A stretch of 64,000 nt of DNA. It comes from Edaphobacter dinghuensis. Its GTDB lineage: Bacteria; Acidobacteriota; Terriglobia; Terriglobales; Acidobacteriaceae. The position numbers and the translations under genes were made by a program. Each line of letters starts with the position of its first letter. Positions within the stretch are counted from its first letter, which is position 1. Below the pieces are notes generated by a model. The model was given only the letters and a program-made list of their open reading frames with translations, did no database searches and was not told where the DNA came from. The stretch spans positions 1,054,001-1,118,000 of the forward strand of contig NZ_BMGT01000001.1 in NCBI RefSeq assembly GCF_014640335.1, given 5' to 3'. Of this stretch, positions 46,231 through 55,285 are shown piece by piece.

Positions 46231-47763
46231 ATGGAACTACCCGATAAGGTCGTCTGTTATCGAGCGCTGCAGAGCCGAGACACCCGTTTTGACGGGCTGA
46301 TCTTTGTCGGCGTCACCTCGACGGGGATCTATTGCCGGCCAATCTGTCCTGCCCGTACGGCAAAGTTCGAGAACTGCCAATTTTATGGATCGGCGGCAGC
46401 GGCGCAGGTCGCCGGTTTTCGTCCTTGCCTGCGTTGCCGCCCCGAGACTGCGCCTGATATGGCCTCCTGGCGCGGCACATCGAATACGGTCTCGCGTGCC
46501 CTTGCATTGATCGCAGAAGGTGCTCTCGACGGCGATGCCGCAAGCGTCACACGGTTGGCCGATCGTCTGGGAGTAGGCGAGCGTCAGCTTCGCCGCCTCT
46601 TCCTGCAGCATCTCGGAGCTTCGCCGATCTCCGTCGCGCAGACGCGGCGCGTTCTCTTCGCTAAGCAGCTCATTCACGAGACCCGCATGCCGATGGGTGA
46701 GGTTGCGTCTGCATCGGGCTTTGGCAGCACGCGGCGATTCAACGAGACATTTCAAAACTTGTTCCATCGCCCTCCCATCGCACTCCGGCGCAAGACGTCT
46801 GCAGCTACTGTCGCCGCGGATGCGGGTGTAACGCTGCGAATCCGATATCGTCCGCCCTACGACTGGGAGTCGATCCTCAAGTTCTTCGAAGCGCGAGCCA
46901 TCCCCGGCGTCGAGGTCGTTGAGAACAACCGTTACCTGCGTACTGTCGAGGTGCGCGGGCAAACCGGGAGCATTGAGGTCTGGAACATCCCAGAGCGACA
47001 GAGCCTCGGCGTCACCATCCGATTTCCAGATGTGAAGTTGCTACCGGTCATCGTGGCCCGCGTAAGACGCCAGTTTGACACCGGCGCAGATATCGAGACC
47101 ATCGAGGCGCACCTGAGCAGCGATCCTCTGCTGAGGCCGCTGATCAATCAGCGCCGTGGACTGCGTGCGCCCAGTGGATGGGACGGCTTTGAGTTGGCGA
47201 TTCGCGCCATCCTCGGCCAGCAGATCAGCGTCACTGCCGCACGCGGCCTTGCAGGAAGACTCGTCGAGCTTCACGGCAAGCCCGTGTCTAAGGAATATGC
47301 GATTCATCCAGCGCTGACACATGTCTTTCCCACGGCGAAGCGACTTGCAACAGCGACGGAGATCGGCCTGCGCATCCCAGGTGCGCGGCAGCAGGCCCTG
47401 CGCGCAATTGCTGAGGCATCCGTCGCAGACCCGAATCTCTTCAGCCCGTTCGGCACACTCGAAGAGACAGTTGAGCGGCTGAAGACCATTCGCGGTGTCG
47501 GCGAGTGGACGGCGCATTACATCGCTCTGCGCGCTGTTCGCGAGATGGATGCATTTCCCTCGTCCGACATCGGTCTGCTGCGCGGTGCTGCAGCACTCGC
47601 TGAAGGAGGCAGACCGAATGCCATGAGTCTGCTCAGCCAGGCCGAATCGTGGCGGCCGTGGAGAGCCTATGCCGCGCAACATCTCTGGGCGGTCGATCCG
47701 GCTCTGATCTCGATCAAACGAACTTCGGAATTAAGACCTTCTCCGATGAGGGATCGAGTTTGA
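46231..47763 (+). CDS. Ada N-domain/AraC-HTH fused to AlkA glycosylase
   Basis: A 510-residue fusion. Residues 1-75 are the Ada zinc domain with Cys35, Cys39, Cys66 and Cys69; in E. coli Ada the equivalent of Cys35 accepts methyl groups from phosphotriesters. Residues about 85-185 are an AraC-type HTH (ADRLGVGERQLRRLFLQHLG, ASGFGSTRRFNETF). From about 200 the AlkA fold follows, with AIRAILGQQISVTAARGLAG and the helix-hairpin-helix KTIRGVGEWTAHYIALRA, then the catalytic Asp in DAFPSSDIG. So it can sense methylation and excise 3-methyladenine. The methyl-guanine transferase domain of Ada is missing and is encoded separately downstream (ogt). AGAGGA precedes the ATG. Confidence 0.9.
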   Translation: MELPDKVVCYRALQSRDTRFDGLIFVGVTSTGIYCRPICPARTAKFENCQFYGSAAAAQVAGFRPCLRCRPETAPDMASWRGTSNTVSRALALIAEGALDGDAASVTRLADRLGVGERQLRRLFLQHLGASPISVAQTRRVLFAKQLIHETRMPMGEVASASGFGSTRRFNETFQNLFHRPPIALRRKTSAATVAADAGVTLRIRYRPPYDWESILKFFEARAIPGVEVVENNRYLRTVEVRGQTGSIEVWNIPERQSLGVTIRFPDVKLLPVIVARVRRQFDTGADIETIEAHLSSDPLLRPLINQRRGLRAPSGWDGFELAIRAILGQQISVTAARGLAGRLVELHGKPVSKEYAIHPALTHVFPTAKRLATATEIGLRIPGARQQALRAIAEASVADPNLFSPFGTLEETVERLKTIRGVGEWTAHYIALRAVREMDAFPSSDIGLLRGAAALAEGGRPNAMSLLSQAESWRPWRAYAAQHLWAVDPALISIKRTSELRPSPMRDRV

Positions 47764-47865
47764 AGATCCTTTGCGGAGTGTTCCGGCGACAAAGCAAGGC
47801 TAGTCTGTGTATCGAATCGCTCGTGTCTTGCATACAGAAAAGACCTGAGCAAGAAGGAGACCTTT

Positions 47866-48369
47866 ATGTCCGTGAAAGAGCACTTCCTGATGGAATCCCC
47901 GCTGGGAACGCTAACCTTGGTCAACACCGACGGAGTCCTCAGCGGTATCTACATGCCGGAGCACAAGCGCGGCCCCATGCCCGAAGCTTTGGGTACTCGA
48001 GTACGTTCAGGCTTCGAGCAGGCTGCCGCCGAGCTGCAGGAGTACTTCGAGCAAGGCCGTACGATGTTCACGCTTCGGCTTGCACCCGAAGGGACATCCT
48101 TTCAGCAGAACGTATGGAGGCATCTTCGCAAGATCCCCTATGGAGAGACGCGAACCTATGCCCAGCTTGCCGATGCCATCGGCAACCGTGCAGCGATTCG
48201 CGCCGTCGGTCTGGCCAACGGCCGTAATCCGATCAGCATTGTCGTTCCATGCCATCGAGTCATCGGAAGCGATGGCAGCCTGACAGGCTATGCGGGTGGT
48301 CTTGAGCGAAAGAAATTCTTGCTCGAACTTGAGGGTGTTGCACAACTGCGTCAGCTTGAACTTGTCTGA
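47866..48369 (+). CDS. ogt: O6-methylguanine-DNA methyltransferase
   Basis: A 167-residue suicide repair enzyme. The PCHR motif in SIVVPCHRVIGSDGSLTGYAG has the acceptor Cys at residue 129. SFQQNVWRHLRKIPYGETRTYAQLADAIG is the DNA-binding HTH. It transfers the alkyl group of O6-alkylguanine to itself. It starts about 100 bases past the Ada-AlkA gene, supplying the activity missing from that fusion. AGAAGGAG precedes the ATG. Confidence 0.93.
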   Translation: MSVKEHFLMESPLGTLTLVNTDGVLSGIYMPEHKRGPMPEALGTRVRSGFEQAAAELQEYFEQGRTMFTLRLAPEGTSFQQNVWRHLRKIPYGETRTYAQLADAIGNRAAIRAVGLANGRNPISIVVPCHRVIGSDGSLTGYAGGLERKKFLLELEGVAQLRQLELV

Positions 48370-48409
48370 GAGCAATCAAAGCCATCCAGACACTTTGTCC
48401 AGTGGTCAA

Positions 48410-48997
48410 CTATAGGCTCACCTCTTGCGACAGCTCCCGGTAGGCAGTAATCAGACCTTCGAGGGTGAACGCCCGGTTGAGCCCACTGGGATTCGGCAGC
48501 ACCCACACCTGTGCTCCGCCGAATCGCATACTCTGTCTGCCCCAGCGGACCTCCCGTTGATCGAAGATTGCAGCGCACGCAGGCTTGCCCAGGAAGGCGA
48601 TATAGCGCGGACTATATCGCCTGATCTTCTGTTCAAGGCCAGGGCGCGCGTTAATAAAGTCATCTCTTCTAAGATCGCTCGCACCAATGGTCGGTCTATC
48701 TACCGCCGAGGTAAGCCCGCAGCGATAGTCGAGCAGCGAGGCGGCATTTTGCGGAATTAGCTGCTCCGGCGTGAATCCCGAGAGATGAAGCGCTCGCCAG
48801 AACCGGTTGCTGCGACTGGCGAAGTGATAGCCGACTACCGCCGAACTCATCCCGGGATTGATTCCGCAGAAGACCACGCTCAAATCTTTTGCAAGGATGT
48901 CAGCAAGCCCTTGAACCGGATGGCCTTTCGAGAGAGAGAAGCCGCCCATCGTGGGCTCAATCATCTCCTGTCTCATCGAACCTTTTCGCGTCGCCAT
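48410..48997 (-). CDS. mug: G:T/U mismatch-specific DNA glycosylase
   Basis: A 195-residue uracil-DNA-glycosylase-superfamily protein of the Mug/TDG group. VVFCGINPGMSSAVVGYHF (about residues 40-58) is motif 1 with the catalytic Asn of the family, and VLPNPSGLNR near the end is motif 2. It removes uracil, thymine or ethenocytosine paired with G. It starts 3 bases after the trpF stop, so it shares the trpC-trpF transcript, while facing ogt tail to tail. Confidence 0.85.
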   Translation of the reverse strand: MATRKGSMRQEMIEPTMGGFSLSKGHPVQGLADILAKDLSVVFCGINPGMSSAVVGYHFASRSNRFWRALHLSGFTPEQLIPQNAASLLDYRCGLTSAVDRPTIGASDLRRDDFINARPGLEQKIRRYSPRYIAFLGKPACAAIFDQREVRWGRQSMRFGGAQVWVLPNPSGLNRAFTLEGLITAYRELSQEVSL

Positions 48998-49000
48998 CTC

Positions 49001-49684
49001 TCAGACGTGTGTGCTCTTCGCTGCCTGGGCATTCTGGATAAACGTACGCAGCTTCTCGGGATCTTTGCGACCCGGGCCTTTTTCAACGCCGCTGGCCACA
49101 TCCACACCCCAGGGGTTCAGTTCAGAGATCGCCTTTGCTACGTTGTCTGGACGCAGACCTCCAGCGACAATCATCTTCAATCGGCTGCCGCCGCTTTGCA
49201 GAACCTCTCGTGCTGCGGCCCAGTCAAAGGAGACGCCGGTTCCACCGGTTGCCTGGCCTACCTTGGAGTCGATCAGAACACGCTCAATGACGGCGCCCGC
49301 CTGAATAGCGTTCAGCCGTTGCCGCACTGCCTTCGCGCTCTCCTCGCCCGCATCTACCGACCAATGGACGGTCTGAATGATCCCTATCTTCCCCTCGAAG
49401 AGGTCGTTTAAACGCCGTGCCAGAACAAGCTCTCCGCCGCCGTGAAGTTGTACTGCGGTCAATCCCGCCTCGCGCACAGAGGCTGCAATCTCTTCGGCGT
49501 AGAGCGAATCGAAGACCCCGATTCGTTCCACGTTTGTAGGCAGGTGCGGTGTAATCTGCGCGACGTCTTTTGCCGTGACTCGCCGACGGCTGGGCGCAAA
49601 GACAAAGCCAACCGCATCGGCTCCCAGCTCTGCTGCCATTTGTGCATCGTCAAGGTTCGTGTTCGCACAGATTTTGATCCACAT
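49001..49684 (-). CDS. trpF: Phosphoribosylanthranilate isomerase
   Basis: A 227-residue beta/alpha barrel. WIKICANTNLDDAQMAAELGADAVGFVF opens with the active-site Cys (KIC), TAVQLHG and VLIDSK (catalytic Asp) follow, and AGGLRPDNVAKAI plus GVDVASGVEKGPGRKD are the phosphate-binding loops. It isomerises N-phosphoribosyl-anthranilate in tryptophan synthesis. It begins 3 bases after the trpC stop, so the two genes are co-transcribed. Confidence 0.95.
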   Translation of the reverse strand: MWIKICANTNLDDAQMAAELGADAVGFVFAPSRRRVTAKDVAQITPHLPTNVERIGVFDSLYAEEIAASVREAGLTAVQLHGGGELVLARRLNDLFEGKIGIIQTVHWSVDAGEESAKAVRQRLNAIQAGAVIERVLIDSKVGQATGGTGVSFDWAAAREVLQSGGSRLKMIVAGGLRPDNVAKAISELNPWGVDVASGVEKGPGRKDPEKLRTFIQNAQAAKSTHV

Positions 49685-49687
49685 CGC

Positions 49688-50491
49688 TTAAATCTCCGCC
49701 GGGCATTCGCACGCGAGCAAAGCGGCCAGCGCTGCTCCCGGGTCCGGCTGTCTCATCAATGCCTCCCCCACCAGGAAGGCCTCATATCCGGCTGCGCTGT
49801 AACGCGCAATATCTGCCGCCGATCCGATGCCGCTCTCTGCCACCATCAAGGTGTCTGCCGGCTTCCACTGGGCAAGCTCGATCACCAGCTCCGGTGAGAC
49901 GGTAAAGGTTCGCAGATCGCGACTGTTTACCCCGATCAACTTAAAGCCCAACTGCACGGCACGCTCCAGCTCCTGCCGGTCATGCACCTCGCACAGCACA
50001 TCGAGACCCATGCGCGCCGCCTCGTCACGCAACTCAGTCAGCATCGGATCGGTAAGGGCGGCCACGATCAACAAAATGGCGTCGGCCCCGGAGGCCCGCG
50101 CCTCCAGCAACTGAAAGCGGTCGACCATAAAATCTTTGCGCAGGCAGGGAATCTTCACCGCTACCGAGGCGACTTCGAGATACTCCAGCGAGCCCTGAAA
50201 GAAGGCTTCGTTCGTCAAGACAGACAGCGCTGCCGCCCCCGCCGTTTCAAACATACGGGCCAGACTCTCCGGGTGAAAGTCGCCTCGAATCAATCCCTTC
50301 GAAGGAGAAGCCTTTTTGATCTCAGAGATGATAGCGGGCCGTTTCGCGGCGGCTGCGCGCAGTCCTGCGGCAAAGCCGCGCGGCATATGAGCGGCCGCCC
50401 TCCGCTCGAGCGCTGCATAGTCTGCTGTGGTCTTGCGTGCGTCTACCTTTGCCCGGGTGTCCGCAAGAATCTCATCGAGCTTTGTCGCCAT
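49688..50491 (-). CDS. trpC: Indole-3-glycerol phosphate synthase
   Basis: A 267-residue barrel. AIISEIKKASPSKGLI has the catalytic Lys and the substrate-binding SPSKG, followed by FHPESLARMFETAGAAALSVLT, PCLRKDFMVD with the second catalytic Lys, GVNSRDLRTF and VAESGIGSAADI. It forms the indole ring from carboxyphenylamino-deoxyribulose phosphate. It is the first of a minus-strand trpC-trpF-mug unit; trpA, trpB, trpD and trpE are not in the window. Confidence 0.95.
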   Translation of the reverse strand: MATKLDEILADTRAKVDARKTTADYAALERRAAAHMPRGFAAGLRAAAAKRPAIISEIKKASPSKGLIRGDFHPESLARMFETAGAAALSVLTNEAFFQGSLEYLEVASVAVKIPCLRKDFMVDRFQLLEARASGADAILLIVAALTDPMLTELRDEAARMGLDVLCEVHDRQELERAVQLGFKLIGVNSRDLRTFTVSPELVIELAQWKPADTLMVAESGIGSAADIARYSAAGYEAFLVGEALMRQPDPGAALAALLACECPAEI

Positions 50492-50641
50492 ACTTTCATT
50501 CTACCGATTGTGGGGAGAATCCCGCTGCGAGCCCCCGCAACTCCCCAAGCGTCATCTCGACCGGAGCGGGGTACGAGATAAAGTCCTCACTCCTGCAAGC
50601 AATCAGCTGCAAAATGTGCAGGCCAGTTAGAATCAGAGGCG

Positions 50642-51691
50642 ATGGCTACGCGCGTTCGTTCTTACTCGAAGATCAATCTGGGGTTGGCGATTGGGCCTGC
50701 GCGGGCTGATGGGTTTCATGCTCTCACGACGTTGTATCAGACATTGGATCTGCATGATGTAGTTACAGTTACGGCGCGACAGGCAGCCAGCACGCGCCTT
50801 ACGCTGACCAGCAATCATCCCCGGGTTCCGCTCGACGGCCGAAATACCGCCTGGAAGATCGTCGAAAAATGTCTGGAGCGTTTGGGTGTAGCTGCCGAGG
50901 TTGAGGTTTTGATCGAAAAAAGCCTTCCGATTCAAGGTGGTATGGGTGCAGGAAGCGCAAACGCTGCCGCGGCGCTGATCGCGCTCGAGCGGGAGCTGGG
51001 AGTGGCGCTGCCGGGTACGGAGCGGCTGGAACTGGCCGCCGCTGTCGGCTCGGATGTGCCGCTATTTCTGTTGGGCGGCGCGGTTTTGGGGTTGGGGCGG
51101 GGGGAGCAGGTGGTTCCGTTGCCCGATATGCCGCCAACAGCCTGCCTGGTCGTGGTGCCGAACGTGGGCGTCTCGACGCCGCAGGCCTTTCGCGACTGGG
51201 ACACGCTGGCTGCCGGGGATGGATTGACGCCGTCTGTTGAACACGATAGACTTATGAAGTTGAGCCTCGCTTATGCATCCTTGTATGCAGAGCCCGGCAC
51301 TTCCGGTATCGTTCGCAACCTCAGTCCTGAGAAAAAACAGGGAGACTCTGATGATGTTCAGGGTGGTGTGCGGAACGATCTCGCGGAGAATACCCTTCTC
51401 TCGCTTGTCCGCACCGGGGTTGAAAACGACTTTGAAAAGGTCGTCTTTCCTGCTTATCCCTCCTTGCGTGAAACCAAGCGTTTATTGATGGGTACCGACT
51501 CTGAAGCTCCTGCTTTGTATGCGGCGCTTTCGGGCTCGGGTTCGGCTCTGTTTGGACTTTACCGGTCCGATGCAGAAGCGCGGATAGCTCAACAGCGTGT
51601 CCAGTCGGCTGTAACGCAGGCTGGGGTCAGGACTTTGCTGACGGAGACTTTGCCCAGGGCGGCTTACTGGGAGAGAATGTTCGCAGGGTAG
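50642..51691 (+). CDS. ispE: 4-diphosphocytidyl-2-C-methyl-D-erythritol kinase
   Basis: A 349-residue GHMP kinase of the non-mevalonate isoprenoid pathway. RSYSKINLGLAIGPARADGFHAL opens with the catalytic Lys, and PIQGGMGAGSANAAAALIAL is the ATP-binding Gly-rich loop. SDVPLFLLGGAVLG and the C-terminal LSGSGSALFGLY complete the family pattern. It is longer than the usual 290 residues because of an insertion around RNLSPEKKQGDSDDVQGG. It is followed directly by tRNA-Gln. Confidence 0.93.
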   Translation: MATRVRSYSKINLGLAIGPARADGFHALTTLYQTLDLHDVVTVTARQAASTRLTLTSNHPRVPLDGRNTAWKIVEKCLERLGVAAEVEVLIEKSLPIQGGMGAGSANAAAALIALERELGVALPGTERLELAAAVGSDVPLFLLGGAVLGLGRGEQVVPLPDMPPTACLVVVPNVGVSTPQAFRDWDTLAAGDGLTPSVEHDRLMKLSLAYASLYAEPGTSGIVRNLSPEKKQGDSDDVQGGVRNDLAENTLLSLVRTGVENDFEKVVFPAYPSLRETKRLLMGTDSEAPALYAALSGSGSALFGLYRSDAEARIAQQRVQSAVTQAGVRTLLTETLPRAAYWERMFAG

Positions 51692-51722
51692 CCTGGCCGG
51701 CAATCGCAGGCCGGCGGCATAC

Positions 51723-51796
51723 TGGGCGATCGACTAACGGTAGGTCAAGAGACTTTGAATCTCTTTGTCTAGGTTCGAATCCTAGTCGCCCAACCA
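51723..51796 (+). tRNA. tRNA-Gln (TTG)
   Basis: A 74-base cloverleaf from TGGGCGATCGACTAACGG to TCGCCCAACCA with an encoded CCA. The anticodon stem AGAGA/TCTCT holds CTTTGAA, giving anticodon TTG. It sits between ispE and prs, a common arrangement. Confidence 0.95.
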
Positions 51797-52040
51797 ATAT
51801 GTCGACGCCGGATGCAACGGAGTTCAGGGTTTTTGCGGCAGCAATGTGCCGCAGGAGTAGAACGGTTTTTGGTTCGCAGCAACATGGCGAACAAAGAAGT
51901 GAAGTTTTGAAGGAACATCGTCTTTAGCTTTCGCAGTATTCGCAACAAGGATTTTTCGAGAGACCTACGGGGCCGCAACAAGGCTTCGCGAGACAAGGCA
52001 GCAGGAACTACCAAGGTCAACCAGCCTGGAGGGTTTCAAC

Positions 52041-53153
52041 GTGAACGAACAAGACACGACTGCAGTTCTTTCCCCTGTTTCAGGGCAGGCTGAGGAGACG
52101 GAAACGGGCTCCCAGTCTGCGCCAGCGCCAGCCGCTCAGGGCACGCATAGTAAGGCGTCGCGGTCAGCCGACGCGCCATCGTCGGAGAAGAAGCGCTCCG
52201 GCAAGCTGGGCGAGAGCAAGCGCATTAAGATTTTTTGCGGATCGTCCAACCCCGCACTGTGCGAGGAGATCTGCAAGTTCGTCGGTGTGCCGCTGGGCGA
52301 GACCCGGTTGCAGAGATTCTCCGACGGCGAGGTTCACTTTCAGCTGCTCGAAAACGTTCGCGGCGCGGACGTCTTTCTGGTGCAGCCTACGTGTTTTCCG
52401 GTCGATCAGCATCTCGTCGAGCTGTTGATCATGATGGATGCGCTGAAGCGCGCATCGGCCGGACGCATCACGGTTGTCATGCCGTACTACGGCTATGCGA
52501 GACAGGACCGCAAGGACCGGCCTCGTGTGGCGATTACATCGAAGCTGGTTGCCGATCTTCTCACCACGGCTGGTGCAAACCGGGCGTTGCTGGTCGATCT
52601 GCATGCAGCGCAGATTCAGGGTTTCTTCAATATCCCGGTGGACCACCTGTTTGCCAGTCCGGTGCTGGTGAGCTACTTCCGGGATCTGAACCTCTCGAAT
52701 CTGACGGTGGTTTCGCCGGATGCGGGCGGCGTGGAGCGGGCGAGATTCTTCGCCAAGAAGTTGGAAGTACCGTTGGCCATCGTCGACAAGCGGCGGACCG
52801 ACATTAATGTAACTGAGGTGATGAACGTCATCGGCGATGTAAAGGGCCGGACGTGCCTGATCCTCGACGACATTATCGACACCGCCGGAACCATGGTGAA
52901 GACGGTGGATGCGCTGCTCGATCAGGGCGCGGAAAAAGTTTATGCGTGCGCGACGCATGCGGTGCTGTCCGGGCCGGCAGTTGAGCGTATCGCAAATTCA
53001 CGATTGGAAGAGCTGATCGTGACGAATACCATTCCGCTGCGCGAAGATGCGCTGCGGGTGCCGAAGATTAAAGTGCTTTCGATCGCCGGGCTGTTGGGAC
53101 GCGCTATCGAGAGCATTCATATGGAGACCAGCGTTAGCACGCTGTTCAACTAG
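52041..53153 (+). CDS. prs: Ribose-phosphate pyrophosphokinase with N-terminal extension
   Basis: The GTG at 52041 has a strong GGAGGG 7 bases upstream, fixing the start. The protein has 370 residues. The first 57 are a disordered Ala, Ser and Pro-rich tail (TAVLSPVSGQAEETETGSQS), absent from the usual 315-residue enzymes. The core begins IKIFCGSSNPALCEEICKFVG, with RITVVMPYYGYARQDRK, LLVDLHAAQIQGFF and LILDDIIDTAGTM as the ATP, Mg and PRPP-binding motifs. It makes PRPP from ribose-5-phosphate and ATP for nucleotide, His and Trp synthesis. It leads the prs-rplY-pth unit. Confidence 0.93.
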   Translation: MNEQDTTAVLSPVSGQAEETETGSQSAPAPAAQGTHSKASRSADAPSSEKKRSGKLGESKRIKIFCGSSNPALCEEICKFVGVPLGETRLQRFSDGEVHFQLLENVRGADVFLVQPTCFPVDQHLVELLIMMDALKRASAGRITVVMPYYGYARQDRKDRPRVAITSKLVADLLTTAGANRALLVDLHAAQIQGFFNIPVDHLFASPVLVSYFRDLNLSNLTVVSPDAGGVERARFFAKKLEVPLAIVDKRRTDINVTEVMNVIGDVKGRTCLILDDIIDTAGTMVKTVDALLDQGAEKVYACATHAVLSGPAVERIANSRLEELIVTNTIPLREDALRVPKIKVLSIAGLLGRAIESIHMETSVSTLFN

Positions 53154-53221
53154 CGGTTTATCTCAACGAGCAGTAAAGGGAGCGAGGCTCAACCTCGTGC
53201 CCGAAAGGAAGAAGTTTCGTT

Positions 53222-53893
53222 ATGGCAACAGAGACAGTAGTCGCAACACCTCGTACAGGCAAGTTCAACAAGAATGCGGCTCGCCGCGTTCGCGTCGCCG
53301 GCAAGATCCCTGCCGTGGTTTATGGCGCAGGTCAGGATGCGGTCGCGGTTGCGGTCGATCCGAAGGCGATCACCAAGATTCTTCACTCGGACTCCGGCCA
53401 CAACACCATCTTCGATCTGAACGTCGAAGGCTCGGCTGTGGTCAAGGCCATGATTGTGGACTGGCAGAATGAGCCGCTCAAGGGCCGTCTGCTGCACATC
53501 GACCTCAAGCGGATCGCGATGGACAAGGCGATGCGCGTCTCCGTGCCAATCCAGCTTGTAGGCACTGCAACCGGCGTGAAGAACCAGGGCGGCATCCTAG
53601 ATCACGTTCTCCGCGAGGTCGAGATCGAGTGCCTTCCGGGTGATATTCCGAGCCACTTGGACGTCGATGTCACCGGCCTCGAGTTGCATGGCGTGATTCG
53701 CGTCTCCGACCTGCCGCACTCGGGCAGCATCAAGTTCCTCGGCGATGAGAATGCAACCGTTGCTCACGTCACCGCGGTCAAGGAAGAGGCTCCGGCTGAG
53801 GTTGTTGCCGCTGCTCCGACCGAGCCCGAGGTTGCCAAGAAGGGCAAGACGGATGCGGAAGCTGCTCCGGCTGCCGATGCCAAAAAGAAGTAA
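53222..53893 (+). CDS. rplY: Ribosomal protein bL25, long CTC type
   Basis: A 223-residue 5S rRNA-binding protein. VVATPRTGKFNKNAARRVRVA and GKIPAVVYGAG are the L25 core, and from about 100 the TL5/CTC C-terminal beta domain follows (QLVGTATGVKNQGGILDHVL, VEIECLPGDIPSHLDVDVTG). The tail is Ala, Glu and Lys rich. It begins 68 bases after prs, and rplY with pth is a frequent pair. Confidence 0.93.
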   Translation: MATETVVATPRTGKFNKNAARRVRVAGKIPAVVYGAGQDAVAVAVDPKAITKILHSDSGHNTIFDLNVEGSAVVKAMIVDWQNEPLKGRLLHIDLKRIAMDKAMRVSVPIQLVGTATGVKNQGGILDHVLREVEIECLPGDIPSHLDVDVTGLELHGVIRVSDLPHSGSIKFLGDENATVAHVTAVKEEAPAEVVAAAPTEPEVAKKGKTDAEAAPAADAKKK

Positions 53894-53965
53894 TGTGACG
53901 GTGGTCTTGAAGCTGATAGTGAACTTCGAGGCCGCCATCGCAAGGTTTGGAAGGGAAGCGTTCGC

Positions 53966-54595
53966 GTGAAGCTGATTGTCGGACTCGGCAACCCCGGGAT
54001 TGAGTATCAGTTCACACCGCATAACGCCGGGTTTCTTGCGGTAGACCGCATCGCAGACGATTGCGGTGTGTCGCTCACCAACCGGCGGGGACGAGCGCTA
54101 ACGGCGAAGGCAAGGCTGGCAGGGGAAGAGATTCTGCTGGCAAAGCCTGAGACGTTCATGAATCTGAGCGGGCTTTCGGTGGCCGCGCTGGTTCAGGAGT
54201 TGGACATCGCTATTCCGTCGACGGACCTGATCGTCCTGTATGACGAACTGGCGATTCCGCTGGGCACGATTCGCATCCGCGAGCGTGGCTCGGCGAACGG
54301 GCACAACGGGGTGAAGTCGATCTCCGGTGCGCTCGGAACGGAAGAGTGGCTGCGCATCCGCATCGGCGTTGGGAAACCGGCGCTCGAGGATGGCAGAGAG
54401 ATCAAGGCGGGCGGCAAAGATTATCTGCTGTCGCCGTTCCGCAAGCAGGAGCTTGCGGTGTTGGATGAAGTGCTCGACCGCGCACGCAGCGCTGTCGAGG
54501 TGGTACTGACTAAAGGGGTTGGTGCTGCAATGAACGAGTTTAACCGCCGGCCTGACGAACCCGAGAAGGGAACGGAAGGGTTGAACGGGAAGTAG
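53966..54595 (+). CDS. pth: Peptidyl-tRNA hydrolase
   Basis: It starts with GTG at 53966 (AAGGGA upstream) and has 209 residues. KLIVGLGNPGIEYQFTPHNAGF has the catalytic His and Asn of the family, and KPETFMNLSG and LYDELAIPLGTIRIR carry the catalytic Asp. GSANGHNGVKSISGALG is the substrate-binding loop. It frees peptidyl-tRNA dropped by ribosomes. The C-terminus (RPDEPEKGTEGLNGK) is charged and flexible. Confidence 0.95.
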   Translation: MKLIVGLGNPGIEYQFTPHNAGFLAVDRIADDCGVSLTNRRGRALTAKARLAGEEILLAKPETFMNLSGLSVAALVQELDIAIPSTDLIVLYDELAIPLGTIRIRERGSANGHNGVKSISGALGTEEWLRIRIGVGKPALEDGREIKAGGKDYLLSPFRKQELAVLDEVLDRARSAVEVVLTKGVGAAMNEFNRRPDEPEKGTEGLNGK

Positions 54596-54677
54596 CAATA
54601 GCTGATTTTCCAAACCGGACCGGCAGACGATACGCCGGCACGGTGCGAAGTAGAACTTCGCAGAAAGAAGTAAACGA

Positions 54678-55121
54678 ATGAATCGCACTTACGAAATTAT
54701 GTTCATCGTCCGCCCGGACGTTGAAGAAGCAGAGATCGACAAGCTCATCGAAGGATTCTCGTCCAACGTCACCAGTGGCGGCGGCGAGGTCAAGAGCGTC
54801 GAGAAGATGGGCCGTCGCCGGCTCGCCTACACCGTTCGCAAGTTCAACGACGGCTTCTACATCCTGTTGACCATCGCCGCCGAGGGCTCGCTGATCACCG
54901 AGATCGAGCGTCGCCTCCGCGTCTCCGAGCAGGTGATCAAGTTCATCACCGTGCGCATGGACGAAGAAGAGAAGCGCCTCGCCAAGGTGAAGGCCCTGCG
55001 CGACTCCAAGGTCAAGCGCAGCGCACAGCCGGCTGCTGCATCGTCGCAGGCTCCTGCTGCCGAGAGCGCAGAGGAAGCTCCTGACGCCGCTGCCGCGCCC
55101 GTCGAGAACGCCGCCGTCTAG
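54678..55121 (+). CDS. rpsF: Ribosomal protein bS6 with Ala/Pro-rich tail
   Basis: A 147-residue protein. RTYEIMFIVRPDVEEAEIDKL, GRRRLAYTVRKFNDGFYILL and RRLRVSEQVIKFITVRMDEE are the S6 fold. About 45 residues rich in Ala, Ser, Pro and Glu (AAASSQAPAAESAEEAPDAA) extend the tail beyond the usual 100-110. S6 binds S18 on the 30S platform, and rpsR follows. Confidence 0.93.
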   Translation: MNRTYEIMFIVRPDVEEAEIDKLIEGFSSNVTSGGGEVKSVEKMGRRRLAYTVRKFNDGFYILLTIAAEGSLITEIERRLRVSEQVIKFITVRMDEEEKRLAKVKALRDSKVKRSAQPAAASSQAPAAESAEEAPDAAAAPVENAAV

Positions 55122-55285
55122 CTTCATCGCCACAAGATCTGCGATGCCTGCCTGACGCCGCATCGCGCAACGTTTTACGAATCGCTTGATCCCACTTCCG
55201 TTCGGCCCTCCGGGCCAAATGTTCAGAGACTCCATCGCGGGTCTGGAGCGGGTGAGAGCACAACGTACCTGAGAGGGAAACACAC

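Noticed and set aside
51769..52020. 83-codon minus-strand frame over the end of tRNA-Gln
   Set aside because: It overlaps a certain tRNA, is basic and low-complexity, and has no family features.
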